Below, piece by piece: positions 11,126 to 23,054 of a DNA stretch of 64,000 nt (position 1 is the stretch's first letter; the number at the start of each line of letters is the position of its first letter). This DNA comes from Typhlomys cinereus. Lineage: Eukaryota > Chordata > Mammalia > Rodentia > Platacanthomyidae. The position numbers and the translations under genes are program-made. The notes under the pieces are model-generated. The model saw only the letters and a program-made list of their open reading frames with translations. It ran no database searches and was not told where the DNA came from. The stretch covers positions 4,015,087-4,079,086 of the forward strand of contig JALPQD010000089.1 of assembly GCA_023101885.1 (NCBI GenBank). Reading direction: 5' to 3'.

Positions 11126-11514
11126 TCTTAAGATCTTCTTTTAATTTCTGTGCGTTTTTCACTAAACTGAATTATTTGGCCTGGGGTTTTGAGGGTGGGC
11201 GGAGACGTAGCTTACCTAGGTCGAGGTGAGTCCAGGCTGGACACTGCGTGTCCTGGGCGGTGGAGCGGGGGAAGGAGAGGAGTCAACATTTTTATAACTG
11301 AAATTCTACAAGCTTCAAAGGAGGATATAGATCTAAATTACTAACATGGGGCTAATACTGCATAAAGTTACTTATGTTTTAATGAATTAACATTAACTAA
11401 AAAAATCCTTTTTAATTTCACAAGCCATATCCAAATGCTCAGCAGCTATGTAGCGACTACAGTAATTATCTCACAGCATGGATTTATAGCTTTTCTATCA
11501 CCACAGAATGTTGT

Positions 11515-11605
11515 TTTTTTTAATTTTTCCAAGTTTTACATGCATATTGATTAATTACTCTGTGCCTCTTCTTTCCCCTTCCCTCCCTCCTCGCTTGGAG
11601 TCCTA
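11515..11605 (-). mobile_element. Short antisense L1 tail fragment
   Basis: TTTTTTTTAATTTTTCCAAGTTTTACATGCATATTGATTAA followed by a CCCTTCCCTCCCTCC tract mirrors the older L1 tail type seen at 23060 and 56025. Bases 11288-11514 and 11606-12075 show no assignable gene. Confidence 0.45.
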
Positions 11606-12091
11606 ATAAAATACCTAGAGCTCAGGATGTTAGAGTTCATAGAATTCTCTGAAAAATCAACATCTGGATTATTTTACAAGGCAAAGTAGCAAGCAGTGAT
11701 GCCTGCTGAATAAACTAGGAATAAGAGAAATGTCAATATTACAAATTATTACCAGTTATCAGATAGGCAAGAATATTTTTAGAAACTGAAAATGCAATAT
11801 ATACCCTTATACTACAATGGGTAAAATTACAGAACTTATTGTTAATTTAATATGATATGCAAAATATTGATAGTAGTCATCTTTAAGTTTGTTGAGCACT
11901 TTAAATACAGAAATGTTCAGATTGCAAAGCCATATTGAGCACCTCTTCCAGCAAGGAATCCAGCTTGCTGGTTTATGCTGAACATTCACTATCACAGTCA
12001 CTTCAGACAGAACTAACAGGGTCGACCTGTTCTGCTCACAAAAATGGCAAACCAGCATTGACAAATAACATAAGTAAAGAATCTACCATTG

Positions 12092-12998
12092 ATGGAGGCT
12101 TCAATCAAGGACTGCAAGTAAGTAATAAGACATCTGGTTAAGTTCACAGACTTTCCTTCCTGATCATTTACAACTGAGGGGGTATGATCTCACCAGAAGG
12201 GGAGGGCATATAGTCTGGCAGATAAAAAGTAATCATTTTGCAAATGGGTGATTGACCCTTCCCTCACTGTGGTTTCCTACTTTTATTACATCTACCTTTG
12301 AATATATTCTTATAACAAGACTCTAGTTTAACAGCTTTTTGTCTCTGGCCAGGGGGTGACATACAGTGCCCAGCAGGATGGCGTGAAGGGCATTTCAGGA
12401 GCAGCAAAACTGCAAAAGAAAATCAACAAACCATAATCCAAAACTTCAGAGACTCTATATCAACCACCTAGAACTAGGCCAGCCTAATCTCTCCCCATCT
12501 TGAAGCTCAGGGACATTTGCGGAAGAGGGGGCGGTAAGATTGTAAGAGCACAAGGATGGGAGGAGCAATGATATGCAAGATACTCCACACAAGTTAGGGC
12601 TGAAGCAATCATAAGTGGACTTTGCATGCCCTGCGCAATGTCCAACACACTATTGACCCCACAAAGTCTAGCATTCGCTAAAGGCACCAAGATCCTTGGA
12701 GGCAAGGATTGACAGCCACTGTAGTGTTCCTATGGTTAAGGGGAACACAGGAAAGGGTTCGGGGAAAAGCCACTGGGTCCTTGTATGTCATCGGAGAGGA
12801 GGACTCAGAGGAGAGCCTGGCATGCACATTAAAGGATTCTCCGGAGTTTGGGAAGGGAAGCATTGGGGGATGGGGAAGTAAGGGTGAGGGGAGGGGGAGC
12901 AGAGGGGTCGGGGGAGGAGGAGGGAGGGAGGGAACCGGTGTACCTACTAACTTTGTATGAGCGGAAATAATAATAAAAAAATTAAAAGAAAAGAGAAA
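12092..12998 (+). mobile_element. 5'-truncated young L1 (3' UTR and tail)
   Basis: Flanked by a perfect 16-bp TSD, AAAGAATCTACCATTG, at 12076-12091 and 12999-13014. It contains the 3' UTR shared with 31870-32670 and, in reverse, with 54497-55180. It ends with the polypurine tract (12875-12935), GTGTACCTACTAACTTTGTATG and an AATAATAAAAA tail. The first 55 or so bases after the TSD are not obviously shared with the other copies. Bases 13015-15110 beyond it hold no recognisable gene or repeat. Confidence 0.88.
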
Positions 12999-13014
12999 AA
13001 AGAATCTACCATTG

Positions 13015-15110
13015 TTTCCTGTATTGTCTGGCAGGAATATTTTAAAGGTATAATTAGGTCATGCCTCATATATTTATCAAAATATTTATGGAATATAAAA
13101 TTACACATAAATTTATTTGTATATATATTACAGTGATAACACACAGACATCATTTCTAAATGATTATTAATATTGGAAGCGGAAGTTTTATTTTAATATT
13201 GATGCATTCAACTTTACCATTTCAGTTTAACTTTTTACTCATCACTTTGACAAATATTACTGTAAACCACCTATGCTGGTTGGTACAGGTGCCGTTAATT
13301 AGTCACAATAGGTGATAAGTGCTACAATGACAATTTATTCCCTTGCTGAAGCACAGAACTGAAAACTGGGCTGTGTATCACTAAGAAGTGAATGATATTT
13401 GCCGATCACATCTCAATGTGGTCGGGGTGATTTCCTTCTCTTTGTATACTTATAAATTCTCCCAAGGTTATAAAAATGTTTTATTTATGAAATATTTCTG
13501 ACAAGGGAGAGATAAAACTTTAGTAAATGTTGAAAACCGTGATTAAAATTTGAAGCTGTGTCAGGGAACTCATTACTCTTGACATGAATATAATTTTAGG
13601 TAAAGAAAAGAACCTGAAAAAATTATCTATTTATGAAGGTAGGTTTTTCACAAAGATTTCAGAGAATGTATAAATGATGTTTAGGATAATGTCGAGGGTC
13701 TATTCTGAGAGGTCGATATAGTAAAATATTATTTTGCCTTTAAAGAGCAAAACACACATGAGATCGCAGTGCAGATAACATAATGGCAAAGGAAGGGTTT
13801 GACTTTGAGGTTGTCTAAAGTAACTAATGTCCAAAAAATACCACATAGTCATTTCTTATCTGCATCTTGACAATTTTGGGTATTTAAAAAATGAATTGTC
13901 ACCACTGCTCTTAGTCATTAAATTTTGGAGATTTTATTTTGTCATAATGGAACATATTGAAATGCATCTTTGGTCCCAATAGTGATCTTTGTTCTTATTT
14001 TGCAGTTAAAATACCGTGCAAAGCTTTTGTATACCTACTTCCTGCGACCAGATCAAATTCTTCCCAGATAACACTTATACATTTAGAAAATTCTTTTTTA
14101 AAATCTAGCTTTTGAAGAAGTTGAAGAGCCAATACAAAGTATAGATGTACCGGAGTCGTGTGCATACTTGGAAGAAGAGATTATGGGTGTCTTCTTACCT
14201 GAGAACATGCCTTGTTTGATGTCAAGCAGAATAGCTGAGGCCTGAGTCTCACTGGCTTGAAGATCAAGAGGAAGAGTTATACTGGGAAGGGAAACAGGGA
14301 ATGCTGGAAACTGACAGAGGGAAACAACTGTGTATAGCAAATAAAGCAGTTTGTAATTTGAGTCCCCTGAAGTTTAATTTCTCTGACTGTCTTTCTGTCT
14401 GTCTCTCTTAAATATTGGTAACACACTTGTAATTTAGAATACAGTAGCAAAAGTTAAGTTTTAGGAGAAATTTGGCAGAAAAAAATTGTAAAAAGCAAGC
14501 TGAGAACATGACCAAGGTTGTCTCCTGCAGGCTTGCGACCTGCTTACAATTTTGCAGAGATAAGGAAATGGTATTAGTGTCCTCTGATAGGGAAGAATCA
14601 AAATCTATTTAGTTTTTATGGCCAGATTAAGTTTCTGACCTTAAGCAGACTTCAAAGACAGATAAGTGAGTAGATAAAACATCCCAACGGAATTTAATTA
14701 AAGATGTAATGAGCATTGCTTTTATGTTATCAGGATGAATTTTCAGTTTCTTACCAATTGTGTAATGCCAGCAGATTTCATTACAGTCAGGCTCCTGTAT
14801 TTGTCTGTGAGACATTTATCAGTGACTTGCCTAAAGAACAGAAGAGTCATACGTTTCTATTTGGAATCAGTAGCCAATACTTTCTAGGAGATCACAGTGA
14901 AAGCTATAGATAAACATATAAAGAATAAAAATCTTAAGATAATGATTGTTTAAGAACAGTAAGATTATCTTTTAAGGGAGGGATTTAGCATATTATGGAA
15001 AGTAGAGTGATGGAGGGAGTAAAGGCGAAAAATATCTAGGTGGTATGAAGGGATGGGATATAGGAGGGATAGAGGGACTTACAGAAAAATCTTGAGATTG
15101 TAGGAGATAA
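13015..15110. other. No supported gene
   Basis: About 2.1 kb of AT-rich unique-looking sequence. Reading frames are at most 80 codons, without similarity I recognise. There are no splice-framed exons I can defend. Confidence 0.6.
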
Positions 15111-15124
15111 CACCATAGGGAATT

Positions 15125-16455
15125 CCTATGCTAGTAACATGTCAATTTAAAAAAAAGAACAAAAAGATACAGTTCCTACACACAGAGAGAGGAACACAGG
15201 GCAAAACAAACAAAAAATGCAGTGAGCTGGTCCACTTAGATCCCAGTGACAAAACTATACTTGAAGTACCAGGAATGGGATATTTCCTGATAAAATATTG
15301 GCTGAAAAGGTCCCAAAGACCCCCCCCCAAACATTGTAAGTTTTTGCCATTGCTCTTGGTTGCCCTCCCAAAAACTGACAGTAAGACCCTGTTACTGAAG
15401 ATGCAACACATTTGGATCACAGGAAATGGGGAAAATACATCAACTAGAACTGGTCTGAGAGCTTCCTACTTGGTACTTATATAGTACCAAGGAATATTGT
15501 AGAAGCTACTGGTGGAGAAAAATAATCAAAGGCCTCATCAATCTGTGAGATCTGCAAGTTTCAATAAAAAAATCACCATGGCTATAGGTGACCACCAGTG
15601 TAATAGTGACATGAGTTAAAAGTATCAAGGAGACAACCAACAGCTGATTTGCCTTAAGATCTGCTTGTCAGAATAGAACACATTCCTGTTACTGTTAACT
15701 AGAACAAGAACTTATAAAAGAGAAGGAAATAGATCACTAGAGAAAATAAACTTTGAACTTATAGGTAGGTACACTAAACTGCACTGTAAATACCTGTTAT
15801 TATACCAGTAGATTGGAAGAGCACTCAGCACTCAACCTAGAAATCTTCTTCTACAACAGAGGTAGAGGATCTCAACACCCTGACAGGATGAAGCCTAGGA
15901 CAGTGAAAGAGCAGTGAAGTGAACAACAATGGCCAGCCAGAATGCAGAGTACCAGTGACCCCACAATGCTTATCCAGAATCAGGCTAAGGCTCAAGGAAC
16001 TTTGTGGAAGAAGGGACAATAAGATTGTAAGACCCTAAAGATGGAAAAGCTCACCATTGGATAAAAAATTCCACTCAAGGTAGGGCTGCTGCATCCAGAA
16101 ACTCACTGCAATGAGACTTGTCCTTACCAGACCTTCATAATGACGGACATACCAACATGCCCCCATAGACTAGTGAGGATCTTAAAAGATGGGTGAAGGT
16201 GAGTGCCCCTATCAGTGGGAAGGCCTGAAGAAAGGTCACTCATTATACCACAGAAGCCTGAACTCTCCACAAGAGTAGACAAGACAGAGGGAATACTGGG
16301 ACCCAAAGAAATGGACTGACAAGAGGATGGGAAGAAATGAGATGGACTGATCAAGGAAAGGGAGGGATGAATGAAGGGAAGGAGACAACAGAAGGAGAGA
16401 GGGGGGAAAAGTAGTCAATATGCTTGTAAAACTAGGAAAGTAATTTTTTAAAAAA
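15125..16455 (+). mobile_element. Older-type L1 3' region
   Basis: The segment 16030-16290 (CATGCCCCCATAGACTAG, GTGCCCCTATCAGTGGGA, TATACCACAGAAGCCTGAAC) recurs inverted at 23060-23900 and in both orientations at 56020-56460, which shows one repeat family. A GGGAGGGATGAATGAAGGG purine tract, GCTTGTAAAACTAGG and an A-rich end close the element. Its tail differs from the TTGTATGAG tail of the younger L1s. The frames at 15128-15484 are internal to it and not genes. Confidence 0.75.
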
Positions 16456-16847
16456 TAAATAGTTAAATTTTTCTGGGCATATATTGTATGGCAGGGATAT
16501 TACTTTTATTAATTCGTCTGTCCTTAGAATAGTAATATGAGGTATCACTTTATAAATGGTATATAGCAATCATCTCATTAAAGTCACATATTTAGTGAAC
16601 AACAGAGCTTATATTTGGTTCAAAGCTGATTAGTTTTGTAATGTGAACTCTTGATTCCTCTGCTGTGACTCATGGCAGACATCACACTATCTAGCTGGTT
16701 TTGATAGATAGTACAGATGATGACAGATGGTGTATGAGAAGTCAGAAGTCCAGAATTCCAGTTATCCTGCTTCCCAGCCATGTAACCATGTTCAAATCAT
16801 TTCATTACCTTGAATACTAAATATGGGTGATCAAAGTAGTTTGCTTA

Positions 16848-17075
16848 ACCGGGGGCTGGAGAGGTGGCTCAGGGGTTAAGCCTCTGCCTTGCAGGCGGAA
16901 GGTCCTGAGTTCGGATCCTAGACCCCATGTATAGACGTCAGATAGAAGCGGGGGCGACCTGCGTTTCTGGTCCTGGTAGGGCGGAGCCTGTGAATCCCGG
17001 GACAGAGTACAAGGAGGAGGTGGAGGCATCCATGGTGGTTCCTGAATTTGTCCGTGGTTCTACACACACATACAT

Positions 17076-17107
<32 letters not shown>

Positions 17108-17168
17108 GCATACATGCACAATTGAATAAATAATAAATAATAAAAAAAAGTTTAAAAAAATTAAAAAA
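16848..17168 (+). mobile_element. tRNA-derived SINE with (TACA/CA)n tail
   Basis: A perfect 15-bp TSD, AAAGTAGTTTGCTTA, at 16833-16847 and 17169-17183. It starts GGGGGCTGGAGAGGTGGCTC. TGGCTCAGGGG fits a pol III A box and GTTCGGATC is close to a B box, so the head is tRNA-like. The body includes GGTCCTGGTAGGGCGGAGCC, then TACA/CA repeats and an AATAAATAATAA tail. Close copies lie in reverse at 27281-27563 and 29527-29803. Confidence 0.9.
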
Positions 17169-17183
17169 AAAGTAGTTTGCTTA

Positions 17184-17740
17184 TAGGATTTTAGTAGTAA
17201 TACATGAGACAAAATATGTAAGAGGAATGTTTAGCAAGGCATAATAACATACATTGATGTACTAAACATAGATGATTAGTGTGAAGAAGAAATGTCCATT
17301 TTATTGTCAAGTGGGGGAAAAAGAAATAAAGGAGAGTTAGTAGAAAGGAAGGTCTTACATACTGAAATTGTACCCTGCAATCGTATAAATGGAGTGTACA
17401 ACATTCTGGTTTTATTTTAGAAGGCACTGTCTGTTATATTTTAAACAGACAAGCAAGCAGAAGAGTTCAGCCCAGTTTAATACTTTAAGAATAGATTACT
17501 GTGAATACTAGTTTAACTTTCTAAAGTTTAATTCCTAGTTTTTTCCAAAATAGCACAATGACAATGCTCTCAGTCTTTTGTGAAAATTAAATATCTTGAG
17601 GTTATGAAAGCATTTTTCAATGCCACCCCACCCTTTGGCTAAAGATGAAGCTATGTGATGCTAGATGAATGTTTTCCGTGGAGATTCATAGAGTCCAGTC
17701 CATACTCAAGAGTGCCTAGGAAGCTCTTGTTGCAGTTAGC
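17184..17740. other. No supported gene
   Basis: AT-rich sequence with no recognisable repeat or coding region. Confidence 0.5.
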
Positions 17741-17744
17741 TTGC

Positions 17745-18130
17745 ATTGTTTCTGATAAATCACCATCAAATGGTTTAAGGTAACAAGGTTTATTCTCTTA
17801 TAATTGTCTGGTTATAGTCCAGCTTGACAGAAGAGCTCACACCAACAACAGGGCTGAGGGAACTCACCACACCATTTCTCAATAATGGTTGAGAGAGGGA
17901 TGATTCTTACTTGCCGACCAGCATGTCTGGCCAAGTGTACACAAGGATGCCAACTTTCTCAATCAGCTCTCTGTACTTTACTCCAGTGCCTAGTCCCACC
18001 CACCATGGGCTGGGACTTCCCCCTCAGCTAGATAATCTCCTGCAGATTTGCTCTGGGTTTAATTCAACAATTAATTCTCTACAAATGTGCCCAGAATTCA
18101 AACCCTAACTATGAAGTTGACACCTGTGCC
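17745..18130 (-). mobile_element. LTR-like relic, antisense
   Basis: It begins GTTAGCTTGCATTGTTTCTGATAAATCACCATC and continues through an AACAAGGTTTATTCTC region parallel to 2275-2620 and 5028-5464. It reads antisense to the AATAAA-containing end of that family. Family name uncertain. Confidence 0.4.
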
Positions 18131-21035
18131 TAATTATGACAGCTGTTATCTGTTCACTTCCAGTGTTGTAGTCTCTTCAAGACCAATTTGCTATGAACTT
18201 AAAAATAGAATTTGGGGTTATTGTGACCTATCTTTTTTTTCTGTTTTCATGCAAAGTAGGCTGCCTGAAAGATTTAATCTCTTTCTCTGATAATGTGCAT
18301 ATTGAATGAGATACTAAATCTGTTTCATCAGTAATCTCAAATATTGAGGACCAATTTCTACATTATTTTTTTTCATAGGCTAGAGACTGTCTCTGTAGTA
18401 AGAGTTGTTAAAGTAAATTATGATGAATAAATACTATCAGGTTAACCTATGCTCATAATCTTTTAAATAGTCAAGGGCATGTTTGTATACAAATTACCTC
18501 TTTTCATTCAAGTAAAATCACACTGAATGAAATTTGAGGATGATGAAACTGACCCATTTGGGCAGCATGAAACTCTGTAAGCCCCTTCATATTTTACTTT
18601 TTATACTATGTAACATCTCGACAATAATTCTATTTACTTACTTGTATAAGCCTAGAAGGGCTAAAAATGATTGCAGATTCATGTTATTTTCTTTATCAGA
18701 GAGGTTCAGCTGTGTGAATTAGATAAGCCACCTCAACAGAATTTGCTATATTCAAATCTAATAGAAACTGTAATAAGCTGTATATACATAATCATCATAG
18801 AATAAATACTATCAGGTATCAGGTATCAACTAGATATTTTCTAAGGAATGACTTTTTTACTACCAAATATGTATTTATGATTATATATAATGGTTGATGG
18901 TTCAATCAGTCTTTATTCATTTGCCACATTACATTTATTGCATGCATATTTATGTAATAGATCCTGAGGATAAAGATATATTTTTTAAAAAGTCACCATT
19001 TGTGGAAGCACACTCAGATAAAAATCATTAGTTACCAAATATGTAAGCAGTATAAAACAGGAGATGGGAGATCATGGAGCTGGTTATTGCATATGGCAAG
19101 ACGAGATAATAAAGGAATTGAGGTTTTTTTAATTGGGTAGCAGACCATTAGAAAAAATGTAAGTGAGAAAAGTAAAGAACATTTCAGGCAGAGCAAGTAG
19201 GCAAGTAGGAGTCAGAATCTCACAGGTAAACTAGTCTGGGTTCCAAATCTCTACCCTGGGAAGGCATCAGAAGTTTGGGTGTGGGAATGCCGTGATGAGA
19301 AAGTGATTTATACAGCTTTATAGAAATACATAGCATGGAGAGACAATGATAGGGAGGGAGACCAGCAGGAGAAAAACGAATTAGGTTTTCACAATATTTT
19401 CTGCCAATGGGAATATAGGATATGGATCTGGGCAGGACTAGAAACTATGATGTGGCAAAATGAAGTCTATAGGATTTGAACATCAGTTTGTGGGCTAAAA
19501 AAAGCAGAATAAGAGAAAACAGAAACTATTTTAAGCTATGAACTTCAGCACTTTGGGGACAGAAGTGGTATGAGTGCAGGCTCAATAGAAGGAGGTGAAA
19601 ATAAAGCTCTCTCTTAGATGCTGTAATTCTAATGTACGTTGGTAGCCTATGATTCTGTGGGATTTGGAGATGTCACACAGCTTTGCTGAGGCCAAGTCTT
19701 CCCATGATCTGTGTCAGAGCAGCCAACATCTTTGGAAAACAGTCCACAGATTTTAGAGAACCCAGATGCTCTGCCAGTAGGAGCATATTGCAGTAGAAAT
19801 TCACGTGTTATCTTTAATTGACACACAATGGCAGCAAACAATATCATTTGCATTCTGGTGGCAAAGCCAAGCAAGCTTGGTTTGGAGACAATAGTTTGGG
19901 ATCTTTGTCTCTCCACACAGTCTTTGCCCATACAAATGAGTACAAATGCAGTAAGGCTATTTCCTTTCTTTTTTTTAGTGACTAATAATACCTCTGTTCA
20001 GATTCTGAACAGTGTGTTTGCTTGTTCATTGTCTCTCTTCTGATTGGAGCATGTTATGCGACATCGCAACCCTGATTCTGGCTGCATCACAAACACACCA
20101 AGTTAATCAAGTAGGCAGTTTACATACAGACTTACAAAATATATTCAAGCAGAAAAACAAACAAAATGAATGCAAGCCATCTACCCAGCTAGCAGGATTT
20201 GAAGAGTATGCTTTTTTCTCAGGCCAGAAGGAACTGGCATTGTCTTCTCTCATAATAGTCTTATAAGACAGTAACAACAGAAAGAACAAAGCACAAAGCA
20301 AACAATTGAATATTATGATATTTTCCACTGTGCAGTAGTTGTTTGATAGTGGTCTTTGTGTATATGCATTATATTATTTAATAATGGTCATGTACATTAA
20401 ATATTTTTCCACTGACCCCATTCCAAAAACGTTTCTTTTTTCCTGCTTCCTGTGGTCCCCATCTAGAATGACACTAAATGTTTCCATCAATTCAGATGTC
20501 TTGCTCTTGAGCTCATTCTGACCAGTATAGTTATTCTGCCTTTTCCTGGCCCTTGTTTGGAATGATGGCTCAATTTCAGTGGCCTGGCTGTGTTGTCTCT
20601 GACTCACATAGTGAATAGAAGCATTGCCCTGTGCTAGACAGCCTCTGGCCAGGTGTACTAAATTTCAGTACACGATTCAGAAGAAATAGTACTGATATCT
20701 GTTCTAGGATGCCTGTTTTGCTCTCAAAGCTTCTTCATTACCTTTGATCCTTCTCTCAGAGTCTTTCCTTTTTTTTCCCCCAGAAACTTCTGCGAATGTC
20801 TCACTTATTAGAAAAAAGACAATGACCCATTCATTGGTTTCCATCATCAGTCCTGATTTTCCTTATGTAATCACACAATTAGATGTGTGACAATGTTTAA
20901 ACATTAAGAGCCAGAAATATTCATATTTGGGTTAAAATTGTTTTAATAAACAATCCTATAAATAATCATTTTTGGTATCTTTCAAGCAGTAAAAGGATTT
21001 TTAGACTATACTAGCAGATGATCACTTACTCTTAT
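18131..21035. other. No supported gene
   Basis: About 2.9 kb of AT-rich sequence. Frames reach 94 codons (19647-19931, minus) but show no domain or composition that argues for coding. Short duplicated words such as GAATAAATACTATCAGGT at 18426 and 18801 are the only internal structure I noticed. Confidence 0.55.
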
Positions 21036-21039
21036 ATAT

Positions 21040-21130
21040 CTCTCTATTTGTCTCTCTCTCTCTCTTTATGTATGTATCTCTCTATCTATTTATCTATCTA
21101 TCCCTCCATCTATCATCTATCTATCTATTT

Positions 21131-21178
<48 letters not shown>

Positions 21179-21218
21179 CCCCTGCAAGCTCATGTGCATG
21201 TGTGTGTGTGTAGCAATG
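21040..21218. repeat. Compound microsatellite (TC)n, (TATC)n, (GT)n
   Basis: TCTC run (21043-21068), TATC/CATC run (21070-21130), then a GT run of about 19 units ending in CGCGCG. The GT run abuts the antisense SINE that follows and probably grew from its CA-rich tail. Cysteine/valine frames across it are artefacts. Confidence 0.85.
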
Positions 21219-21450
21219 GGCACTTGAGTATATGTGCCTGTGGAGGCCATAAGGTGATTTGGGAAACTACCCTGGATTGCTCTTCCTTCTTATTGCTTTG
21301 CTAGTCAGATTTCCCAGGATCTGCCTTCTAAGTTGGAAAGTGTAGGCTACCATCATTTCTGCCTGGCAGTTTTAGATGAATCTGGAATGCTAACTCAGGT
21401 TCTTTTGCTCGTGAGACAAAAACCCTGAGCCATCTCTGTAGCTCCAACTT
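21135..21450 (-). mobile_element. tRNA-derived SINE, antisense, older copy
   Basis: After the GT run the plus strand reads TGCCTGTGGAGGCCATAAGG, GGATTGCTCTTCCTTC, GGATCTGCCTTC, and ends near CCCTGAGCCATCTCTGTAGCTCC. This is the reverse complement of a GGCTGGAGAGATGGCTCAGG head. It is the same arrangement as 22366-22685 and 60005-60340. Confidence 0.7.
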
Positions 21451-22305
21451 TCCCTTAATTATTATGTCCTTAGAAAAGTTAAAAAAAAGTGAATTTATAG
21501 GTGCTCTATATTTCAAAATTATTTATGTTCACTTATGTTTGTTCATTTCACACCAAAGTAGCTGTATTCCAGACCCTCATAATTGGAAAGACATTTAAAC
21601 CACTCTGAATCTCAACCTCAACTCAATATATGAATCATAACTAACATCTCTAGTAAATGTCTATTAGTCTCTGTCATCAGCATACTAAGTCAGTCTGACT
21701 CTTTATTAGACAAGTTAAAAATTGGAAAATTTTTTACATAGAAGAAAAATTTACCTCCTTAGATGTAGTTTTTACTTATTTAAATTTATGCTGCATCTCT
21801 TTTTTAAAAAAAAAATTTGCACTTAGTTTTCCATTACTTTTGTCTGACATATTTGCATGATACAACACTTGGTTAGAAACAGTGTTCACCTGGGAAATTG
21901 CACCTGATTGTTGGCTGAATTTGCTATTTTTATTAATTGCTTTAACAACTGTTTAAGTCATTCTCAAGGGAGTAGAGAAACAATATACAAAGTATGCTTT
22001 AGCATCCAAAGGCATTTGTTATGGCTGGAAGAGAAAAGATTGATGGACAGGATTTGAATCCCTAAAGAATAGACTTTCAATAATCATATTCTGTGCTAAT
22101 TCCTGAAGGCATCTGGCAAGTTTACTTTGTCATGACTGTGAGCATGGAAGGATTTGGTAGGTGGCCCATGAACTTGTCAATAAAAGTCTCATATCTACTA
22201 AACAGTATAACTGAGTATACAGAAGTCTATTTTTAGTGTTGCTTTTGTTGTTAAACTATTTTTGGGCCTTTTTAGTTTCTATTATGTAGATTAAAGTGTT
22301 ATTAT
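21451..22305. other. No supported gene
   Basis: AT-rich, no recognisable repeat or coding frame. Confidence 0.5.
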
Positions 22306-22311
22306 CTATTC

Positions 22312-22340
22312 ATTCATTCATGCATGCATGCATGCATGAA
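22312..22340. repeat. (CATT)n then (GCAT)n tract
   Basis: TTCATTCATTCATGCATGCATGCATGCATGA; the GCAT part is self-complementary. Confidence 0.8.
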
Positions 22341-22365
22341 TTTTGCATTTATTTTAGATTTTTTT

Positions 22366-22685
22366 GGTGTGTGCACATGTGTACATGTGCATGTGTGTGT
22401 GTGTGTGTGCATGTGTGTGTGTGTGTGTGCGTGTGTGTGTGTGTAAACATAAGATGGCTCTTGGGTATGTGCATCTATGGAAACCCAAGGATACTGGGGA
22501 TTTTCCTGGATTGCTCTTCCTCTTTATTGGTTTCTCTGCGGTTTTCCAGGCTCTCCCTTCCAGGGTCAGAATTATATAGGCCACTTTCATATCTCTCAAA
22601 TATTTTTAGTGGGATCTGGGGATCTGAATTCAGGTCCTTTTGGTAGTGAGGCATATTAACACATGAGCCATCTCCCCAGCCCCTA
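22366..22685 (-). mobile_element. tRNA-derived SINE, antisense, with GT tract
   Basis: Starts with interrupted (GT)n (22367-22444), then a body with GGATTGCTCTTCCTCTTTATTGG and GGCTCTCCCTTCCAGGGTCAG, and ends ACATGAGCCATCTCCCCAGCCCC, the complement of a GGGGCTGGGGAGATGGCTCA head. An inserted-looking variation around 22600 is compatible with age. The GT-encoded frames on both strands are not genes. Confidence 0.75.
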
Positions 22686-22984
22686 TAGTCTTTAGAAGAA
22701 AGAAAATATTTGCTAAAAGTACAGTTTACAAAAGCCCTAGCCCAAGATCCATGATAACTGTTAGACAGAGTAGTACTGGTTTATATTGCATGAAAAAAAA
22801 AATCTTTGTATCCTTGTCTTTTCTCATACGGCAAGAGGTTCACATCTCCACTTATTATTCTTCTCTTTTTATATTTACCTGTCTTTATTCATAACAATAT
22901 AGCACTTCAATACAGTAGCTACTTTGAGAAAATCAGTAAGTCCAGGCCCCAAATTTGAAATGGAGGAAGGAATCACAAGTTGTA

Positions 22985-23052
22985 AACTTGAAAGTCTAAA
23001 CTGGACTGGAAAGATAGTTCAGTTTGTTCAAGCATGAAGACTTGGGTTCAAG
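22985..23052 (+). mobile_element. SINE head fragment
   Basis: TGGACTGGAAAGATAGTTCAGT...CTTGGGTTCAAGTCCCCAG is a tRNA-like SINE head of about 65 bp with a B-box-like GGTTCAAGTCC, directly abutting an antisense L1. Confidence 0.6.
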
Positions 23053-23054
23053 TC

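Larger units (their letters stand above)
9347..11279 (-). mobile_element. L1 with near-complete 5' part and a large internal deletion
   Basis: Read on the minus strand: a GC-rich 5' UTR (11279 to about 11126), ORF1 remnants (11125-10051), the beginning of ORF2 (from 10000), and then near 9445 an abrupt jump from ORF2 endonuclease text to the last 80-100 bp of the L1 3' UTR and the A-rich tail. About two thirds of a normal element is missing. A short duplication, GAGTCAAC, flanks it (9339-9346 and 11280-11287), with similar T-rich text following. Stops and frameshifts in ORF1 and ORF2 make it dead. Confidence 0.85.

Noticed and set aside
15128..15484. 118-codon frame, among the longest outside L1 and the retrocopies
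   Set aside because: It lies in an L1 3' region that recurs inverted at 23683-23880, where the antisense carries a similar frame; both are repeat sequence.
16848..16925. tRNA gene
   Set aside because: The tRNA-like A and B boxes belong to a SINE head; there is a TSD, and the sequence does not fold into a full tRNA with acceptor stem by eye.
22296..22646. Cys/Val/His-rich frames over GT/CA runs (also 21018, 32706, 35780, 60003)
   Set aside because: They are dinucleotide repeats read as VC or HT codons and have no protein support.
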